Assembly: GCF_001039355.2 (NCBI RefSeq)
Contig: NW_019773681.1
Span: 229,699 to 293,698, forward strand
Length of the DNA: 64,000 nucleotides
Reading direction: 5' to 3'
Source: Lingula anatina
Taxonomy: Eukaryota; Brachiopoda; Lingulata; Lingulida; Lingulidae
Position numbers and translations under genes: made by a program. Positions 33,269 through 41,579 of this stretch are shown here, in pieces. Each line of letters opens with the position of its first letter. The stretch's first letter is position 1. The notes below the pieces were generated by a model. That model searched no databases, was not told where the DNA came from, and saw only the letters and a list, made by a program, of their open reading frames with translations.

Positions 33269-34242
33269 CACGCTACCTCAGACTGGACCGTTTCAGCCAT
33301 CATGCTCCTATCAAAAACCCAGCGGTCACATTTTTCGGTACTCGTGACATTGGTGGCAGAGGAGGAGTTGGGTGGGATGTTAAGCAAGCAGTGATCTTTC
33401 CCGTCCAGGGCCAGCGGGTCGAGGACATATGATGCGTTCACCATTGCGTCGTGCCACTCGCCCTGAGACTCGTAGGTGTCGTTGGGCATATCGGGCAACG
33501 CGCATCTGAATTAATAATAATTATTATTATTATAACTCAACAATTTAATTTAATATTTATCTGCAACATTTTAACTGACTATCGCTCAACTTGTATATTA
33601 TGCATACAATACAAGAACAATCTAAATATATTGATATAAGAAGTACATGTATATTTCACTAATGCGGCCTGCTTCACACATGACTTTTAGATTAAAAGTC
33701 AAAAATTGGTCTAAGCAAGTATTATAAAATGAAGCCGACTAAGCTGCGTTTTCGAGTCTAAAAAGTTTGCGTTTCCTTTCTTATTTGTAATTGAGCCCAT
33801 GGAGCAAGCTGTGATTGTTTATGCAGTGGTTTGTGCTACCAGTAATGACAAACTGACAATAGCCGCTTTTCATATGTCAACTATATCCACTGAGGGTCTA
33901 AACGGTTTTCGTAGTCAGCTGTCCGAATTTAGCTGATTAAAGTGTGCAACGAAAGGCTCATCAAATCGGGGCGTAAGTAGACTCAGCACCAGTGTGATAT
34001 TCCACGGGTACATTTGGGACGAAAAAAAAAAAGCCAAATGCCGAACTCACCTCAATGGAAGGCCATAGTTAATGAAGATGCCGAACTCACCTAAACGGCA
34101 GCGCGTAATGGATGAAGACGATGTTCATCACACCTAACGCAATCACCACAATCGGGAGGCAGGTGAGGACGTAGGCGCGGATCTGAAACTTGCCAAAATC
34201 TCCGAGTTTACTGATCACCCTGTCTATTGCCTCTCCGTCCAT
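18889..34242 (-). CDS. SLC22-family organic ion transporter, gene B (10 coding exons)
   Basis: Second paralogue of the array, predicted 566 aa: exons 34242-34091, 33505-33277, 26142-26039, 25741-25587, 24722-24554, 24213-23980, 23645-23422, 23048-22864, 22536-22382 and 18982-18889. All have GT-AG borders and intact frame. Family marks are MDGEAIDRVISKLGDFGKFQ, a glycosylated Cys loop, VQSEFNFVCEKRPRETVAQ, ADRFGRK (complete motif A), DESPRWL, LGRKGPHI and AEVFPTVTR. The tail ends STVTSI, fitting a class I PDZ ligand, known in vertebrate SLC22 members to anchor transporters at the membrane. Intron 2 is about 7.1 kb, contains an assembly gap and hosts another gene on the plus strand. Intron 9 contains a 1.5 kb assembly-type duplication. 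Confidence 0.9.
19004..19293. other. Intron 9 of gene B, near exon 10
   Basis: Contains a C run followed by an A run (19128-19155). No gene recognised. Confidence 0.45.
19291..19553. mobile_element. Long palindromic Harbinger-like MITE
   Basis: Arms of about 125 bp run from GGCTTCGTTCACATGCAATG to its inverse, closing on GGCAGCGCGAGCCAGTTAC at the centre. The outer flanks read TAA on both sides, the PIF/Harbinger target duplication. Only the right half recurs at 20903-21063 because the duplicate starts mid-element. Confidence 0.75.
20540..20846. mobile_element. CCGCGGATCAAATATGG-type MITE (allelic copy 1)
   Basis: Ends GGTGGCATTCAGAA and TTCTGAATGCGACC are inverted. The interior has GATGGTCTCCCGGCCTCCAC and its inverse around the ATTTAATTCGTT core. 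The same element appears at 22072-22366 in copy 2. Confidence 0.65.
20850..20901 (-). pseudogene. Partial second copy of gene B exon 9 (assembly duplicate)
   Basis: Fifty-two bases identical to the 3' end of exon 9, cut off by a lone n at 20902. It belongs to a 1.5 kb duplicated block and should not be spliced as a real exon. Confidence 0.85.
20903..22432. repeat. Duplicated block in gene B intron 9, copy 2
   Basis: Second copy of 19380-20901, running on into the complete exon 9, so this is the copy in true continuity with upstream exons. It begins in the middle of the palindromic MITE. Confidence 0.85.
22072..22366. mobile_element. CCGCGGATCAAATATGG-type MITE beside gene B exon 9
   Basis: Allelic counterpart of 20540-20846. 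Its right end lies about 16 bp from the exon 9 donor. Confidence 0.65.
22382..22536 (-). CDS. SLC22 gene B exon 9
   Basis: Encodes NEARFEGPVGDSIPLVIMG, segment 12 and LPETIEDAENLY plus the split Arg codon. The donor is GTATGG. A broken second copy of its 3' end is at 20850-20901. Confidence 0.9.
22537..22863. other. Intron 8 of gene B
   Basis: CA microsatellite at 22670-22685 and interrupted ATT runs at 22800-22858. No gene. Confidence 0.6.
22864..23048 (-). CDS. SLC22 gene B exon 8
   Basis: Encodes WVYVGLNVVGKLGVTAAYG, segments 10-11 and AAEVFPTVTRSSM. The donor GTAGGC runs straight into an interrupted AAT microsatellite. 185 nt. Confidence 0.93.
23049..23421. other. Intron 7 of gene B
   Basis: An AAAAG-rich stretch at 23335-23400. 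No gene recognised. Confidence 0.5.
23422..23645 (-). CDS. SLC22 gene B exon 7
   Basis: Encodes YGGLSLNSGKLPGNVYVN, segments 8 and 9, and DKLGRKGPHI between them. 224 nt. Confidence 0.93.
23770..23955. mobile_element. Partial ACCAGACTCGGCA-family MITE
   Basis: Shares CCTACCCAACTACCAGACTC and ACCCGTTTTCAAGGTGTGTG with the fuller palindrome at 35920-36230; the right side is diverged or truncated. Confidence 0.6.
23980..24213 (-). CDS. SLC22 gene B exon 6 (cytoplasmic loop)
   Basis: Encodes LIDESPRWLLASNDKKKRNE, with the usual PESPRWL changed to DESPRWL, a charged loop and the start of segment 7. 234 nt, as in gene C. Confidence 0.92.
24214..24553. other. Intron 5 of gene B
   Basis: AT-rich, no recognised feature. 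Confidence 0.5.
24554..24722 (-). CDS. SLC22 gene B exon 5
   Basis: Encodes MEMVGSSKRMLAGVLVEYFW, then membrane segments 5 and 6, ending IIPFF plus a split Trp. The donor is GTATGC. 169 nt. Confidence 0.92.
24723..25400. other. Intron 4 of gene B
   Basis: Contains adjoining GT and GA microsatellites (25090-25134). No gene recognised. Confidence 0.5.
25402..25566. mobile_element. CACAGGAATGG-family MITE in gene B intron 4
   Basis: Inverted ends GTGTAACAGGAATGGAAGTC and GACTTCCATTCCTGTCACAC surround TACTTTGTACATGTGACACT. It ends about 20 bp from the exon 4 donor. Relatives are at 40432-40766 and, as fragments, 20390-20520 and 39240-39335. Confidence 0.65.
25587..25741 (-). CDS. SLC22 gene B exon 4
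   Basis: Encodes FGRKPVFLISIILDA, segment 3 and FAFLRFMIGFSIGGTFGAGF. 155 nt. Another repeat ends about 20 bp beyond its donor GTAAGC. Confidence 0.92.
26039..26142 (-). CDS. SLC22 gene B exon 3
   Basis: Encodes FNFVCEKRPRETVAQIAS and membrane segment 2, ending GYFAD plus the split Arg codon. 104 nt, as in A and C. Confidence 0.92.
26580..27610. other. Assembly gap with poly-T flanks
   Basis: n from 26670 to 27547, with long T homopolymers on both sides, inside intron 2 of gene B. Its true size is unknown. Confidence 0.98.
27611..28720. other. Intron 2 of gene B, between gap and nested gene
   Basis: No gene or repeat recognised. Confidence 0.4.
28722..28905. mobile_element. TAGATCGATC-type palindromic MITE
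   Basis: Starts CACCCCATTTCCAGAGATTA and ends ATCTATGGGAATAGAGCCC, with GGCGGACACGAAAGTTAATT inside. Nearly the same element is at 34297-34515 and 55780-55988. Confidence 0.7.
29493..30785 (+). CDS. Type II membrane protein, probable glycosyltransferase-like, intronless
   Basis: Complete 430 aa frame, ATG in good context (AAGCATGG), stop TAG. Residues 1-15 are a short cytoplasmic end. About 16-34 form one hydrophobic signal-anchor (VVKWLIPCITVGLMWMLIP), so the rest would face the Golgi lumen. Near 138-145 is SAGRNALLR and at 160-171 LYYIFADDDVVL. A hydrophobic strand followed by DDD is the metal and nucleotide-sugar binding arrangement of GT-A glycosyltransferases. NST (175) and NIS near residue 365 are possible N-glycosylation sites. 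I do not recognise the exact family. It has no introns and lies inside intron 2 of SLC22 gene B on the opposite strand, which suggests an origin by retroposition or an ancestrally single-exon family. The frame is undamaged, so it is probably functional. Confidence 0.8.
   Translation: MASLKYMYNILRVCSVVKWLIPCITVGLMWMLIPAPLEQGNMKHTLKKWTRFEENKAKSASERWDSFSFDLETRYLVLKERDYTHVKGKKFVYLSQGPTVPKGGIKGLKETPQRDVFWLTFADKTGDIYAPKGTSLSAGRNALLRYAVHLASQTPDKGYLYYIFADDDVVLSVRNSTGVNWKPWEEMSNDPFQRFEEFLLYFQPAVSYGVYPQSARQNIQIVKPNTPANVNWIFDDCFVAFHRDTLSFVLPWDTYFDYNNWLAAPFMARHMPAILYHSYRYQCNSISVVNPISDRPISKKEYLKHLDFRQPVKYIQKALLKYQKQNREPNELRNAVLLRGEVGDGYQGPNGAVPGEPKMKSRNISYLVTDHFIENFWDLTQPLVQQKLSWRANPDVRKILDLDRPDAFPPFVADSIYCTGPQKCTVTPLT
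30750..30832 (+). repeat. Tandem duplication across the stop of the nested gene
   Basis: Two units of about 41 bp share GTGTACCGTTACAC and CCTAACGTAGA. The first contains the last codons and the TAG; the second lies in the 3' UTR. Confidence 0.8.
30833..32860. other. Intron 2 of gene B, right of nested gene
   Basis: Short AAT runs near 31965 and 32193. A doublet at about 32450-32570 and 32680-32790 repeats TTTTCCACATAAAA and flanks. No gene recognised. Confidence 0.4.
32868..32946. mobile_element. CAGCAAACACAGAACGTT-family MITE
   Basis: Short palindrome rich in AACGTTATGGTAACGTTAT, ending TTCTGTGTTGGCTGG. Relatives are at 35675-35812, 52834-52912 and 55530-55615. Confidence 0.65.
33046..33265. 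repeat. AAAT microsatellite cluster beside gene B exon 2
   Basis: Two long runs of AAAT units (about 33046-33101 and 33217-33265) with imperfect runs between them, 12 bp from the exon 2 donor. Confidence 0.95.
33277..33505 (-). CDS. SLC22 gene B exon 2 (extracellular loop)
   Basis: Encodes MPNDTYESQGEWHDAMVNAS, further N-glycosylation sites (NSS, NVT) and DRSMMAETVQSE. The donor GTAGCG is followed within 12 bases by a long TTTA microsatellite. Confidence 0.92.
33506..34090. other. Intron 1 of gene B
   Basis: 33942-34050 matches part of the larger repeat at 12594-12770 (AAGTGTGCAACGAAAGGCTC). A short duplication of ATGCCGAACTCACCT lies next to the exon 1 donor (34040-34092). Confidence 0.5.
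34091..34242 (-). CDS. SLC22 gene B coding exon 1
   Basis: ATG at 34242, 12 nt inside an exon whose acceptor (TTATTACAG) ends at 34255, so a non-coding exon lies upstream. Encodes the N-terminus and membrane segment 1; phase-2 donor GTGAGT. Confidence 0.9.
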
Positions 34243-34296
34243 TCTTTCACTGATCTGTAATAAATATAAATATATATAAAATATGTATACATATTA

Positions 34297-34515
34297 GGCT
34301 CTATTCCCATAGGTTTTGGATCGATCTATCCCCGCGGGGAGTCTCACTAGATTACTTTCAGATAATCCGACTTAAATGTCCGTCCCGCCTACTACAAGCT
34401 GTAAGGGGGTAATTAACTTTCGTGTACGCCCGGCTGACAGCTATTTAGCGTGAACCCCCAGGGAGTTAGGTCGATCTAAAGTAGGTCGATCTAATCTATG
34501 GAAATGGGGTGTTAG
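34297..34515. mobile_element. TAGATCGATC-type palindromic MITE
   Basis: Inverse of the 28722 element: starts GGCTCTATTCCCATAGGTTT and ends CTATGGAAATGGGGTG. It lies just upstream of gene B exon 1. Confidence 0.7.
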
Positions 34516-34700
34516 TGCGCATTCAGAACAACGGACTAACAGATCCGCGGATCAAATATGGCCGACCTACCTTAATGTTTGTTGCGTAATCTCCGCGGGG
34601 AATCTATTCAATGTCTAATCGGGAAATAAACGGCAAGCTTTTTGTGGGTCGCCATATTTGACCTGTAAGTCCGATAAACTGGATGCGATCTTAGTGTGTG
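34516..34700. mobile_element. CCGCGGATCAAATATGG-type MITE
   Basis: Abuts the previous element. Inverted CGGATCAAATATGGCCGACC blocks surround AATCTCCGCGGGGAATCTAT; outer ends TGCGCATTCAGAACA and GGATGCGATC. Confidence 0.65.
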
Positions 34701-34751
34701 TATTAAAACAGGTTGTGATAGTAGTTATACCTTGAAACAAATATCAATGCT

Positions 34752-34966
34752 AGGGACCATTCCCATAACCCTACCGTACTACTAGGATCGATTAATCTCC
34801 GAGGACATTCTCGCTAAATTGCATTCAGTTTAAGCGTGCATGAAAGCAGCTTCACTGGGCGTGCAAGACATCTAAGCCTCTTAAACTAAATGCAATTTAG
34901 CAAAAATTTCCCTCGGAGATAAATCGATCCTGCTAGTTCGGCAGTTTTATGGGAACCCAGTCCTTT
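34752..34966. mobile_element. Harbinger-like palindromic MITE
   Basis: Starts GGGACCATTCCCATAACC and ends TTTTATGGGAACCCAGTCC, with inverted CTCGCTAAATTGCA blocks. Third MITE in a row upstream of gene B. Confidence 0.65.
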
Positions 34967-35374
34967 ACATCTTCAATGATCAAAGTATACTGCGATTTAA
35001 TATAGATTAATTTTGATAAACATATTTAAAAACATAAAAACAAAAAAAAAATCATGTGTATCGCCGTGTCTTTACCCTTCTTTTCATCAGTTTGTTGGTC
35101 TGTAATATTGAACGTTATGTAAAATATGTAAACGTGTAAAAAAGGGAAAAATGGGTCACCTTTTTATGTCTCTCCTTTTATCTTTAAGCAGTTCTGAAAA
35201 TAATAATGTAAAATATAAGCGAATATAAAAATAAAAACACAGTCTGTGACAATGCCTTTCAATTTATCTTTCGGGAAATCTGTATTATGAAGCATTCGTG
35301 CCTATAAAGTGACGTTTGTGGAATTATGTTTGCTATACTACCTGCAGTGCTGGTAGGTTGGCTTGTATAGAACG
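34967..35374. other. Spacer upstream of gene B
   Basis: AT-rich, nothing recognised. Confidence 0.4.
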
Positions 35375-35543
35375 CAGGGGCGGATTTAGGGGGTCTTCTG
35401 GGTCTTCCAGAACACGGTCAGATTTTCAAGTTTACATTGACGGGTATCTAATTATTTCTGTCGGAAGACGGTCAAAAAATGGAGGATGGATCAACAAAGA
35501 TAATTTGGAAGACTGTCAGAAAATAACTCTGGATCCGCCCCTG
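35375..35543. mobile_element. CAGGGGCGGATT-family MITE
   Basis: Ends CAGGGGCGGATTTAG and CTGGATCCGCCCCTG are inverted; inside is GTCGGAAGACGGTC. A related copy in the opposite orientation is at 40542-40678. Confidence 0.8.
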
Positions 35544-35673
35544 AACATTGAACTTCAATGATCTGTATAGCACAATCTACTTAATACACAAATGACATAA
35601 TCTCACTTTTTTTTTGAATTTATAAAGTTTTCATCTGTACCGGGAAAATCTTAACTCTAATTTCAAGTATATT

Positions 35674-35812
35674 CCAAGCAAACACCGAAAGTTGTTTTTA
35701 AATTACAATAACGTTTTTTGGCTATATTTTAACTTTACCGTAACGTGGACATAACGTTTCTGGTTATATTCACGTTATGGTAACGTTATAATAGCGTCCT
35801 GTGTTTGCAGGT
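35674..35812. mobile_element. CAGCAAACACAGAACGTT-family MITE
   Basis: AAGCAAACACCGAAAGTT to CCTGTGTTTGC with several ACGTTATGGTAACGTTA blocks between. Confidence 0.6.
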
Positions 35813-35844
35813 TAAACCAGATCACTTCCCATGGGATACACAAC

Positions 35845-36312
35845 CGGTGTAACGAAAGTGAGGGTCCGTGTGACAGAAAGTCCGCCCTCCATTAAGTTAT
35901 AATGGTTAGGGTTGGCTTGACTTACAGGCCTACCCAACTACCAGACTCGGCACCGAATGATCCTGAATTCACCGGTAAATCGGACCACACTACCCGTTTT
36001 CAAGGTGTGTGTCAGATCGCATTACACAGTATCACACGCGACACCGCTCTTGCCTAGTACGCGATGTGATAGTGACGATTCTCAGTGGGGTTGAAAAGCA
36101 TTGCATCACCACTCAAAATTTGTTCAGGGTATGATACTGTGTAATGCGTACTGACACACACCTTGAAACCGGTGAATTCAGGATCATTCGGTGCCGAGTC
36201 TGGTAGTTGGGTTGGCCTGACTTAGGTGGGTCAAAATCTAGGGAGGCTTACCTGTAAAAATGAATGGGAAGCGGACTCTACATGTATATTACGGGGGACT
36301 CTCCGTTACGTT
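35845..36312. mobile_element. GTGACAGAAAGTC-family element with nested palindrome
   Basis: The outer part (GTGTGACAGAAAGTCC to CATGAATGGGAAGCGGACTC-like sequence) is interrupted at about 35925-36225 by a long palindrome with inverted CCAACTACCAGACTCGGCAC ends. The outer element repeats GGTTGGC(C)TGACTTA on both sides of the insert. Confidence 0.6.
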
Positions 36313-36678
36313 ACACCGGGACGCACAATGTCAAGTGTTCTGGCCCCAGTTTCGAAAAAAAAAAATGCCCTCTGGCTAAAAACTTAATTGCCAAGGTTAC
36401 ATGGTCACATGGGCACATCTTACCCTATCAGGAGCGTTGTAACAGTACTCCCATGGAAATCTTAGTTTACTAAGCCAGAGAACTGACTTAATTTTTTTAT
36501 TACATTTTGTGTTATATTTGCATATTTCTGACGTGCCCAGTATTTTTACTGTTTTATACTTTGGTGCCCTCCAGTTTGGAAAGTAATCAACAACAATTTA
36601 AAAAGTTATATAAAACTGCGATGCATATACACTGTACTTCACAGAAAGCACGAATTGTGTCACTGACGCGACTCGGAG

Positions 36679-36683
<5 letters not shown>

Positions 36684-36717
<34 letters not shown>
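36684..36717. repeat. GA microsatellite
   Basis: Seventeen perfect AG units. Confidence 0.95.
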
Positions 36718-36719
<2 letters not shown>

Positions 36720-36721
<2 letters not shown>

Positions 36722-38145
36722 ACTTTTTTGTAGTAGGATCCTGATCTCACGTCGATGGAACCTTCTTTAAGATCAGGGCATGGTCTTGCGTACCTACCCG
36801 TTCTAGAAAATGTCAACGACCTGTTTGCTATGGGACTGTGTACGGTAGTGCTTCCTCTGTTAGTCTTGTTGCATAAGTTAATACTTCAGCGTCTTAAGAC
36901 CCGAAGACCAAGTTTACTGGATCGGCCCTTCTGTTCAAGTCCAAACTATATGTTCAAATCGGTACAAAATTGCGGTGTCCCAGTTGGGTGAGTCTATTAT
37001 CTATTTATTGCGCACACCTTAAATATCCTCGATGAAGGAGATAGGCCTCATAGCAGAGGTAGAAGGACTCTTAGGGATTCTCACGCTCGTAACTTTGTCG
37101 ATGTCATTCAAACTTCAGTAGCAATTGCTCGAGCTGTGTCAAAAAAAGAGACCTTCAGTACAACACACCGCTGATAAGTTCCTATATATCTTGCTTATTC
37201 TTTTCGCACACGTAAAACTTCAATGGTAAATGGTCCACACACAACGCCAGTACTGTACAAGTATTATGACAAGGAAGGCCTACTGTTGAAATACGGCCGA
37301 GTGCCTTGTTCGCTTTATGTTTGCCCTTCTAGTATTTGTCCACTGTCAGATAGAGCGGCGTTGAACTAGGTTGGGAGGTCTCTCTTTTTCAGTCTTGTGT
37401 AGCATGCCCTCAACTTTGTCTGGGCTTGTTCACAGTACTCGCCTAGACTGATACTGGTTCGATTTGAGTGTCGCAGCTTGTTATCAGAACATAGGGTCCG
37501 TCGAATTTGTCTTAGTGTGAACGCATCTGAGAGGTCTTAAGGTAGCTCTTGAAAAACTTCTTTTGCTCTTCAGAAAACGCTCTACTTGAATTAGGAGATG
37601 CCGGGTCAACGTGAGTCCCTAACTAAATTAACAGAGAAGTGCAGGTGACGTTCCTCGTCTTTGCTATCCCTTCAACAAACTTATGTCAATATTGGTGTTA
37701 GTTCTGCTGGTGATACGAGTGTCAACTGTCACACAGAGAGAGAAGGCACGACGCTGTTAGCCCCAAATGCCTAATCTTCGTTTGTCCTCGGGCGCAGTCA
37801 CACGCGACACGGACGGTTCGTGACTGAGTAGACATAAATGACGCACAACTCGGGGTTGAACAGCTTCGACCGGTACGCGTGCCCACCCCCTTTCTTAAAT
37901 TAACAGGTGGCTTGTCAACTAACAATAAATATGCTGATCACATACACCTTGATTTTATTAATATCGCTGATGTCACTGAAATCGACTCGGATTTAGAACC
38001 ATCATGGCATACATGGAACGCTATCTTTGTCAACCTTAAATAATAGGTGGACGGCGTTCAACATGCTGAGGGAACACCGCCTTGATTACAATACACTATC
38101 TACGTCATTCAAATAGACTCGGAGATCTGGGACGAGAGTAAACAC
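36720..38145. other. Spacer between genes B and C
   Basis: No gene or repeat recognised. Several short open frames lack domains. Confidence 0.4.
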
Positions 38146-38147
38146 GG

Positions 38148-38576
38148 CATATATCAATATAAAGAGTTCTATAAGGTTACGGTACAAGTGTCCTAATCCC
38201 ACGACCCAATTTGCATTTAGACCCCATTCCCATAAACAGCATTGGTCTACATTGCGGGGACTCTTGCTGAGTGCAATCAGATTTTCTGAGTGACACGCCT
38301 CATCTTGTTTCTAACGTACTAGTATAGTCACGAGATAAATCTGTAATTCTACTCAACGCTAGGGAGAGGCGTTTCATTCCATTAAGCTGATTGCATTCAG
38401 CGAAAGTCCCCCCAGAGTTGGATCGATCTTCGTAGACCGATGGCGCAATGGGAATAGGACCTTAGTTTACAGATCCAACTATTTGGGGCTAGAGTGAACG
38501 CGGCCAATATATATATAAAGAGTTCTATAAGGTTACGGTGCAAATGTTCTCATCCCACGACCCAATTTGCATTTGA
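38148..38576. repeat. Direct repeat split by a Harbinger-like MITE
   Basis: A block ending AAAGAGTTCTATAAGGTTAC and CCCACGACCCAATTTGCATT occurs at 38148-38219 and 38502-38574. A MITE at 38220-38461 (GACCCCATTCCC to GGGAATAGGACC) with TTA on both sides sits at the end of the first unit. A tandem duplication came first, then insertion. Confidence 0.7.
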
Positions 38577-38634
38577 GTTTGAGGTTGAAAAGAACTGTGC
38601 TTTATCGGCTTACCTGTCACGATTTTATAAGCTA

Positions 38635-38816
38635 CAGGCCCGTAGCCAGGGGTGGTTCGGGGTGGTTCATAAGAAACCCCTCCCCCCCTTTTTTTTCGCC
38701 AGGAAGGAGCCCCTCTGGGTAAGATTTTATCTAAGTTCACGAAGGTTTCATGGTAAAAAAAAGTCCACTTTTCCAGAAAAAGAACCCGTCTTTTTGAATC
38801 ACTGGCTACAGGCCTG
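38635..38816. mobile_element. CAGGCCCGTAGCCAG-family MITE
   Basis: Ends CAGGCCCGTAGCCAG and CTGGCTACAGGCCTG are inverted. Interior resembles copies at 39335, 41005 and 49704 (AAAGTGGACCTT and its flanks). Confidence 0.8.
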
Positions 38817-39239
38817 AGCTATCTATTCATTTACACAAAACGCGAGGATGCGTGGATCCTGTTACACCGCTGCTTGTCACCCCTTTCAGAACGCATTTAG
38901 GTTCATTCAATCGCATAAATATGTAACAAAAGAAAAGGCTGCGATATTTAAAGTACATAAGCACCCGTGTTTGTTAGTGGTGATGTTGACTATCAAATAT
39001 TGCCTAAGACCCAATTTGCGGTGTAAAAGGTGTTTAAAAACGGTGTAGCAAGAGATTGAGGATGCAGATGATAAGAAATTTGCGAGGTAACAAGTCACAT
39101 ACATGTTTAAAAAAGTAGATGCGGGCAATTTTTCAGATTTTTGGAAAAGAAAAGGGTTGGGATGCTGCTATTTTATTTCTCTTCCTTTCTCTTGCTATTT
39201 TATTTCTCTTTGCTTTTTCTATAAGTGACCCGCTAGGAA

Positions 39240-39560
39240 CCATATAGGCCTATACTTTGTACAGGTGACATTCGTCCCGGAATCTTAACCGAATACTCCG
39301 ACTAACCATAACCTGTACCAGTACTAATCATACGCAGGCCCGTAGCCAGCAATTTCAAAAGAGGGGTTCTTTTTCTGAAAAAGTGGACCTTTTTCCATAA
39401 AAAACGTCATGAACCTATATCAGATTTTACCCAGAGTGGACCTTTTCCCACCAAAAGGGGCGGTTCTTTCGAACCCCCCGAACCCCCCCTGGCTACAGGC
39501 CTGATACGGGACCCCGGTTTTCCATTCCTTCTTCCACATCGACAGAAGGGGTTTCTCAGA
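39240..39560. mobile_element. Nested pair: CAGGCCCGTAGCCAG MITE inside a CACAGGAATGG-family element
   Basis: The host element is cut at ACTAATCATAC and resumes at about 39504. The insert (39335-39503) has the full inverted ends and the GAAAAAGTGGACCTTTTTCC interior. Confidence 0.65.
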
Positions 39561-39932
39561 AGCCAGGGGATGGTCACTTGTGTCCCACTGCCCCCCCCCC
39601 CCCCACCGTCACCCCTGTGTCCTTTATTGCGTGCAGGGTCAGGGTGGAACTGGACACTGGTCACACCCTTACAAAATGACCACGTGGACAAGGGGCCTTA
39701 AATGCCCTTTAACAGGATTGATTTTTTTACTAGATATTCATGTCTCTGGCTTATTTCCTGACAATTTTTGTAGCGTCCAGCGAGAATTTATAAACTGAAA
39801 TGTAATTATATCCCTCAGCTGCGTTTTGTATAGACTAAACAGCAGTAGTATAAAGGATTTACGTGCCCTGTGATTCAATGTCCCGATTCCCGATAAACTC
39901 TGCCATCCCCTTGTTTGGTTGGGGCCGTAGCA

Positions 39933-40038
39933 ATAGTCCGAAGGTTCATTAGTCCGAAGGTTCATTGGTCCGAATATTCACTATAGAACCTTCGGACCAA
40001 TGAACCCTTGATTAAAAAATGAACCTTCGGACTATCGA
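39933..40038. mobile_element. CCGAAGGTTCATT palindromic element
   Basis: Inverted TAGTCCGAAGGTTCATT and AATGAACCTTCGGACTA ends with an internal copy of the same motif on each arm, about 105 bp. Confidence 0.65.
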
Positions 40039-40431
40039 GACGCCCCCGTTTGGTTCACTCGAGCGCTATTAGCTAACCTACAAAAACGACCAACTTGCAA
40101 ACTCTTTTGGATCTTGAAATATACTAAGTCGGCTTGCCAATAACTTCGTAATTTTAATGTCTTTATGTTAGAAAATACATTGTAGCGAGAATAAATCCAG
40201 CTGCAGCGGAATGTTACTGATATGTAGGTTTGTGCAAAATTTGGTAATATCATATGGCAATGTGCCGATTCTTCTCTTTGACTATTCATTTTTTTTTTTT
40301 TTTCAAAATATACATTGGAGCATTTTGCTATATAACGCTCCGGTGCCCACACACATTAACTAAACCAGTTAGCTTAAATTGCACCTTAAGTTACAAAAGA
40401 CGCACCTGGACGCTGTATGAGCGTAGGCAAA

Positions 40432-40766
40432 CCGGTGTGACAGGAATGGTAGTCCGCTTAGAACCGTAGTCCTTTTCCCATTACTTTGTACAGGTGGCAT
40501 TCGTCTTACACCGGGGTACGTACGGGGTACTAAACCCAATACAGGGGCGGATCCAGAGATATTTTCTGACAGGCTTCCAAATTATCTTTATTGATCCATC
40601 CTCCATTTTCGACCGTCTTCCGACAGAAAAAGATTATAAACTTTAAAACCTGACCGTCTTCCGTAAATCCGTCCCTGCAATACTCCAACAAACCCTGACC
40701 TGTACTAATCATATAGGAACCCGGACTTCTATTCCTACATGTAGGACTACCATTCCTGTCACACCT
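40432..40766. mobile_element. CACAGGAATGG-family MITE with nested CAGGGGCGGAT MITE
   Basis: Outer ends ACCGGTGTGACAGGAATGGT and ACCATTCCTGTCACACC-like sequence are inverted. At 40542-40678 a second MITE (CAGGGGCGGATCCAG to CCGTCCCTG) is inserted. Confidence 0.75.
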
Positions 40767-41004
40767 TTCAGAACACATTTCGGCTTTTTCAGATGGATAT
40801 GGATCATTATGCTCCACTTAGATCCAGTACGTTTTGGTTAGTCAGTACAGGTACTCTCATGGCGCCCGTCTTTTTATAAAAAAAGTCGGCATATTTCATT
40901 TTGCCGGACCACTACTGTTTGTCTTGAGTTCCTGACGGAAGTTTCCTATAGGTCCTTGTATAGGACGCCTTATTAGTAATTGGCCCGAAAACCTATATGG
41001 CCCT

Positions 41005-41180
41005 CAGGCCCGTAGCCAGCAATTTCAGAGGGTGGGGGTTCGTTTTCTGAAAAAAATTGGACCTTTCACCATAAAATCCTCAAGTACATAGATTAAATTT
41101 TACCCAGAGTGGACCTTTTCCCAGCAAAAAGGGTGGTTCTTTCGAACCCCCCGAACCCCCTCCCCCTGGCTACGGGCCTG
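41005..41180. mobile_element. CAGGCCCGTAGCCAG-family MITE
   Basis: Full copy with inverted ends, flanked on both sides by GGCCCT or CCCT, a likely four-base target duplication. Confidence 0.8.
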
Positions 41181-41212
41181 GCCCTAGAGGGCGTATGATG
41201 CCAACAGAATTC

Positions 41213-41577
41213 TTTTAGAGCGCATTCAGTTGTATGCGCAATGTTTTGTGACAATTATCAGAATGATTTTTTAGAAAATAATTTTATGTTAAAATAGAAT
41301 AGCCAGATTCAAAATTGGGAGAATGCGGTGCTCTAATTTACATCCTTGCATTAGATGCATTAAGTACAAGTTTTAGTGGCACTTTTCATTGTCAAATGTA
41401 AACACTTAAGATTTCTAATTAATTTGCATAATTACTAACAGATCTGCGCATCAAATATGGCGACCCGCTTGAAAGCTTGCCGCTTATTTCCCGATTAGGT
41501 ACTGAATACATTCCCCGCGGGGATTACGCAACAAGTATTCAAATGTTACTCCGCTGTCCTGAATGCGCTCTTAGAAT
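41213..41577. mobile_element. CCGCGGATCAAATATGG-type MITE with 210 bp insert
   Basis: Outer ends GAGCGCATTCAG and CTGAATGCGCTC are inverted. The left part (41228-41435) is an extra segment that recurs inverted at 44411-44622, so it is a distinct repeat carried by or inserted in this element. Confidence 0.6.
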
Positions 41578-41579
41578 CC

